Source: Verrucomicrobiia bacterium
GTDB taxonomy: Bacteria; Verrucomicrobiota; Verrucomicrobiia; Limisphaerales; DSYF01
Reading direction: 5' to 3'
NCBI GenBank assembly: GCA_035765895.1
Contig: DASTWL010000034.1
Location: forward strand, 113,045-177,044
DNA length: 64,000 nucleotides
Below are positions 63,818 to 64,000 of this stretch, in pieces. Every line of letters begins with the position of its first letter. Within the stretch, counting starts at the first letter, position 1. Below the pieces are notes generated by a model, which saw only the letters and a program-made list of their open reading frames with translations, did not search any database and was not told where the DNA came from. Made by a program: the position numbers and the translations under genes.

Positions 63818-64000
63818 GTGAAAGCTGCCGTCCTGCACGGAAAGGAAACCGTCCGCGTCGAGGAAGTTGCCGAACCGGCGTTGAAGCCCGGCGAGGTGCG
63901 CATCCGCATCGAAGCCGCGCTCACCTGCGGCACGGACCTCAAGGTTTACAAGCGCGGTTATCACGCGAAGATGATCGTGCCGCCGGCCTGCTTCGGACAC
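63818..64000 (+). CDS. Zinc-dependent alcohol dehydrogenase (MDR family), N-terminal part only
   Basis: 61 codons of a gene that continues past the window. Start is the GTG at 63818. The N-terminal domain is typical of medium-chain dehydrogenases: MKAAVLHGKETVRVEEVAEP, then GEVRIRIEAALTCGTDLKVY with the catalytic zinc ligand Cys in LTCGTD, and PPACFGH at the edge with the conserved Gly-His zinc motif. It would oxidise an alcohol or polyol with NAD(P); the substrate cannot be judged from this part. A 39-base gap separates it from the preceding gene. Confidence 0.88.
   Translation, partial: MKAAVLHGKETVRVEEVAEPALKPGEVRIRIEAALTCGTDLKVYKRGYHAKMIVPPACFGH

Noticed and set aside
63548..64000. An open frame on the minus strand at the right edge
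   Set aside because: It is antisense to the conserved membrane-anchored protein and to the alcohol dehydrogenase start, both of which have better coding evidence.

Overview
The window looks like chromosomal DNA of a member of the Verrucomicrobiota, most likely of the Pedosphaera/Limisphaera side of the phylum. This is an inference from gene content. Very long exported proteins built from Calx-beta, delta-60 and DUF11-type modules sit beside a pilus-like cluster matching the Akkermansia Amuc_1098-1101 families, and an exosortase/EpsI pair lies within exopolysaccharide genes. Base composition is moderately GC-rich. I saw no rRNA, tRNA, CRISPR array, transposase or prophage gene.

Region A (1-33921) is read entirely from the minus strand. 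In transcription order it begins with the exosortase locus: exosortase, EpsI-like protein, polyprenyl-phosphate sugar transferase and UDP-glucuronate decarboxylase. Next comes a tight pilus-like operon: a PilM-PilN fusion, an Amuc_1100-like protein, an Amuc_1099-like protein and a glycine-rich secretin. Then come a stand-alone 5'-3' exonuclease and a run of exported proteins: a beta-propeller-like protein, a lineage-specific protein, a 964-residue protein, a 3049-residue mosaic with two seven-repeat delta-60 blocks, and a fungalysin-type (M36) metalloprotease whose C terminus lies beyond the window.

Region B (34134-56946) is an exopolysaccharide or glycan locus with mixed strands. It carries many glycosyltransferases, a PglD-like acetyltransferase overlapping a DegT-family aminotransferase, a lipid-linked-sugar pair (GT2 with GT39-like), a WecG/TagA enzyme, a Wzy-like polymerase, a Wzx-like flippase, two FkbM methyltransferases, a CDP-paratose epimerase-like enzyme, a PQQ-type beta-propeller protein, and an MBOAT acyltransferase with a partner resembling SGNH/DltD proteins. 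With the initiating sugar transferase of region A, these supply most of a Wzx/Wzy-type pathway. No Wza/Wzc-type export or chain-length gene is present.

Region C (57253-64000) is read from the plus strand and is mostly housekeeping: a bacterial PH-domain protein, a CPBP protease, thiL, tsaE, tsaB, a membrane-anchored conserved protein and the start of a zinc alcohol dehydrogenase. Between thiL and tsaE sits an extra segment holding one lipoprotein gene. It is bracketed by a perfect 26-bp direct repeat that is at once the last codons of thiL and the first codons of tsaE. I read this as the scar of an insertion into formerly overlapping genes. It is the most unexpected structural signal in the window, together with the pilus-like/exported-protein neighbourhood and a C-terminal module shared by three neighbouring exported proteins.
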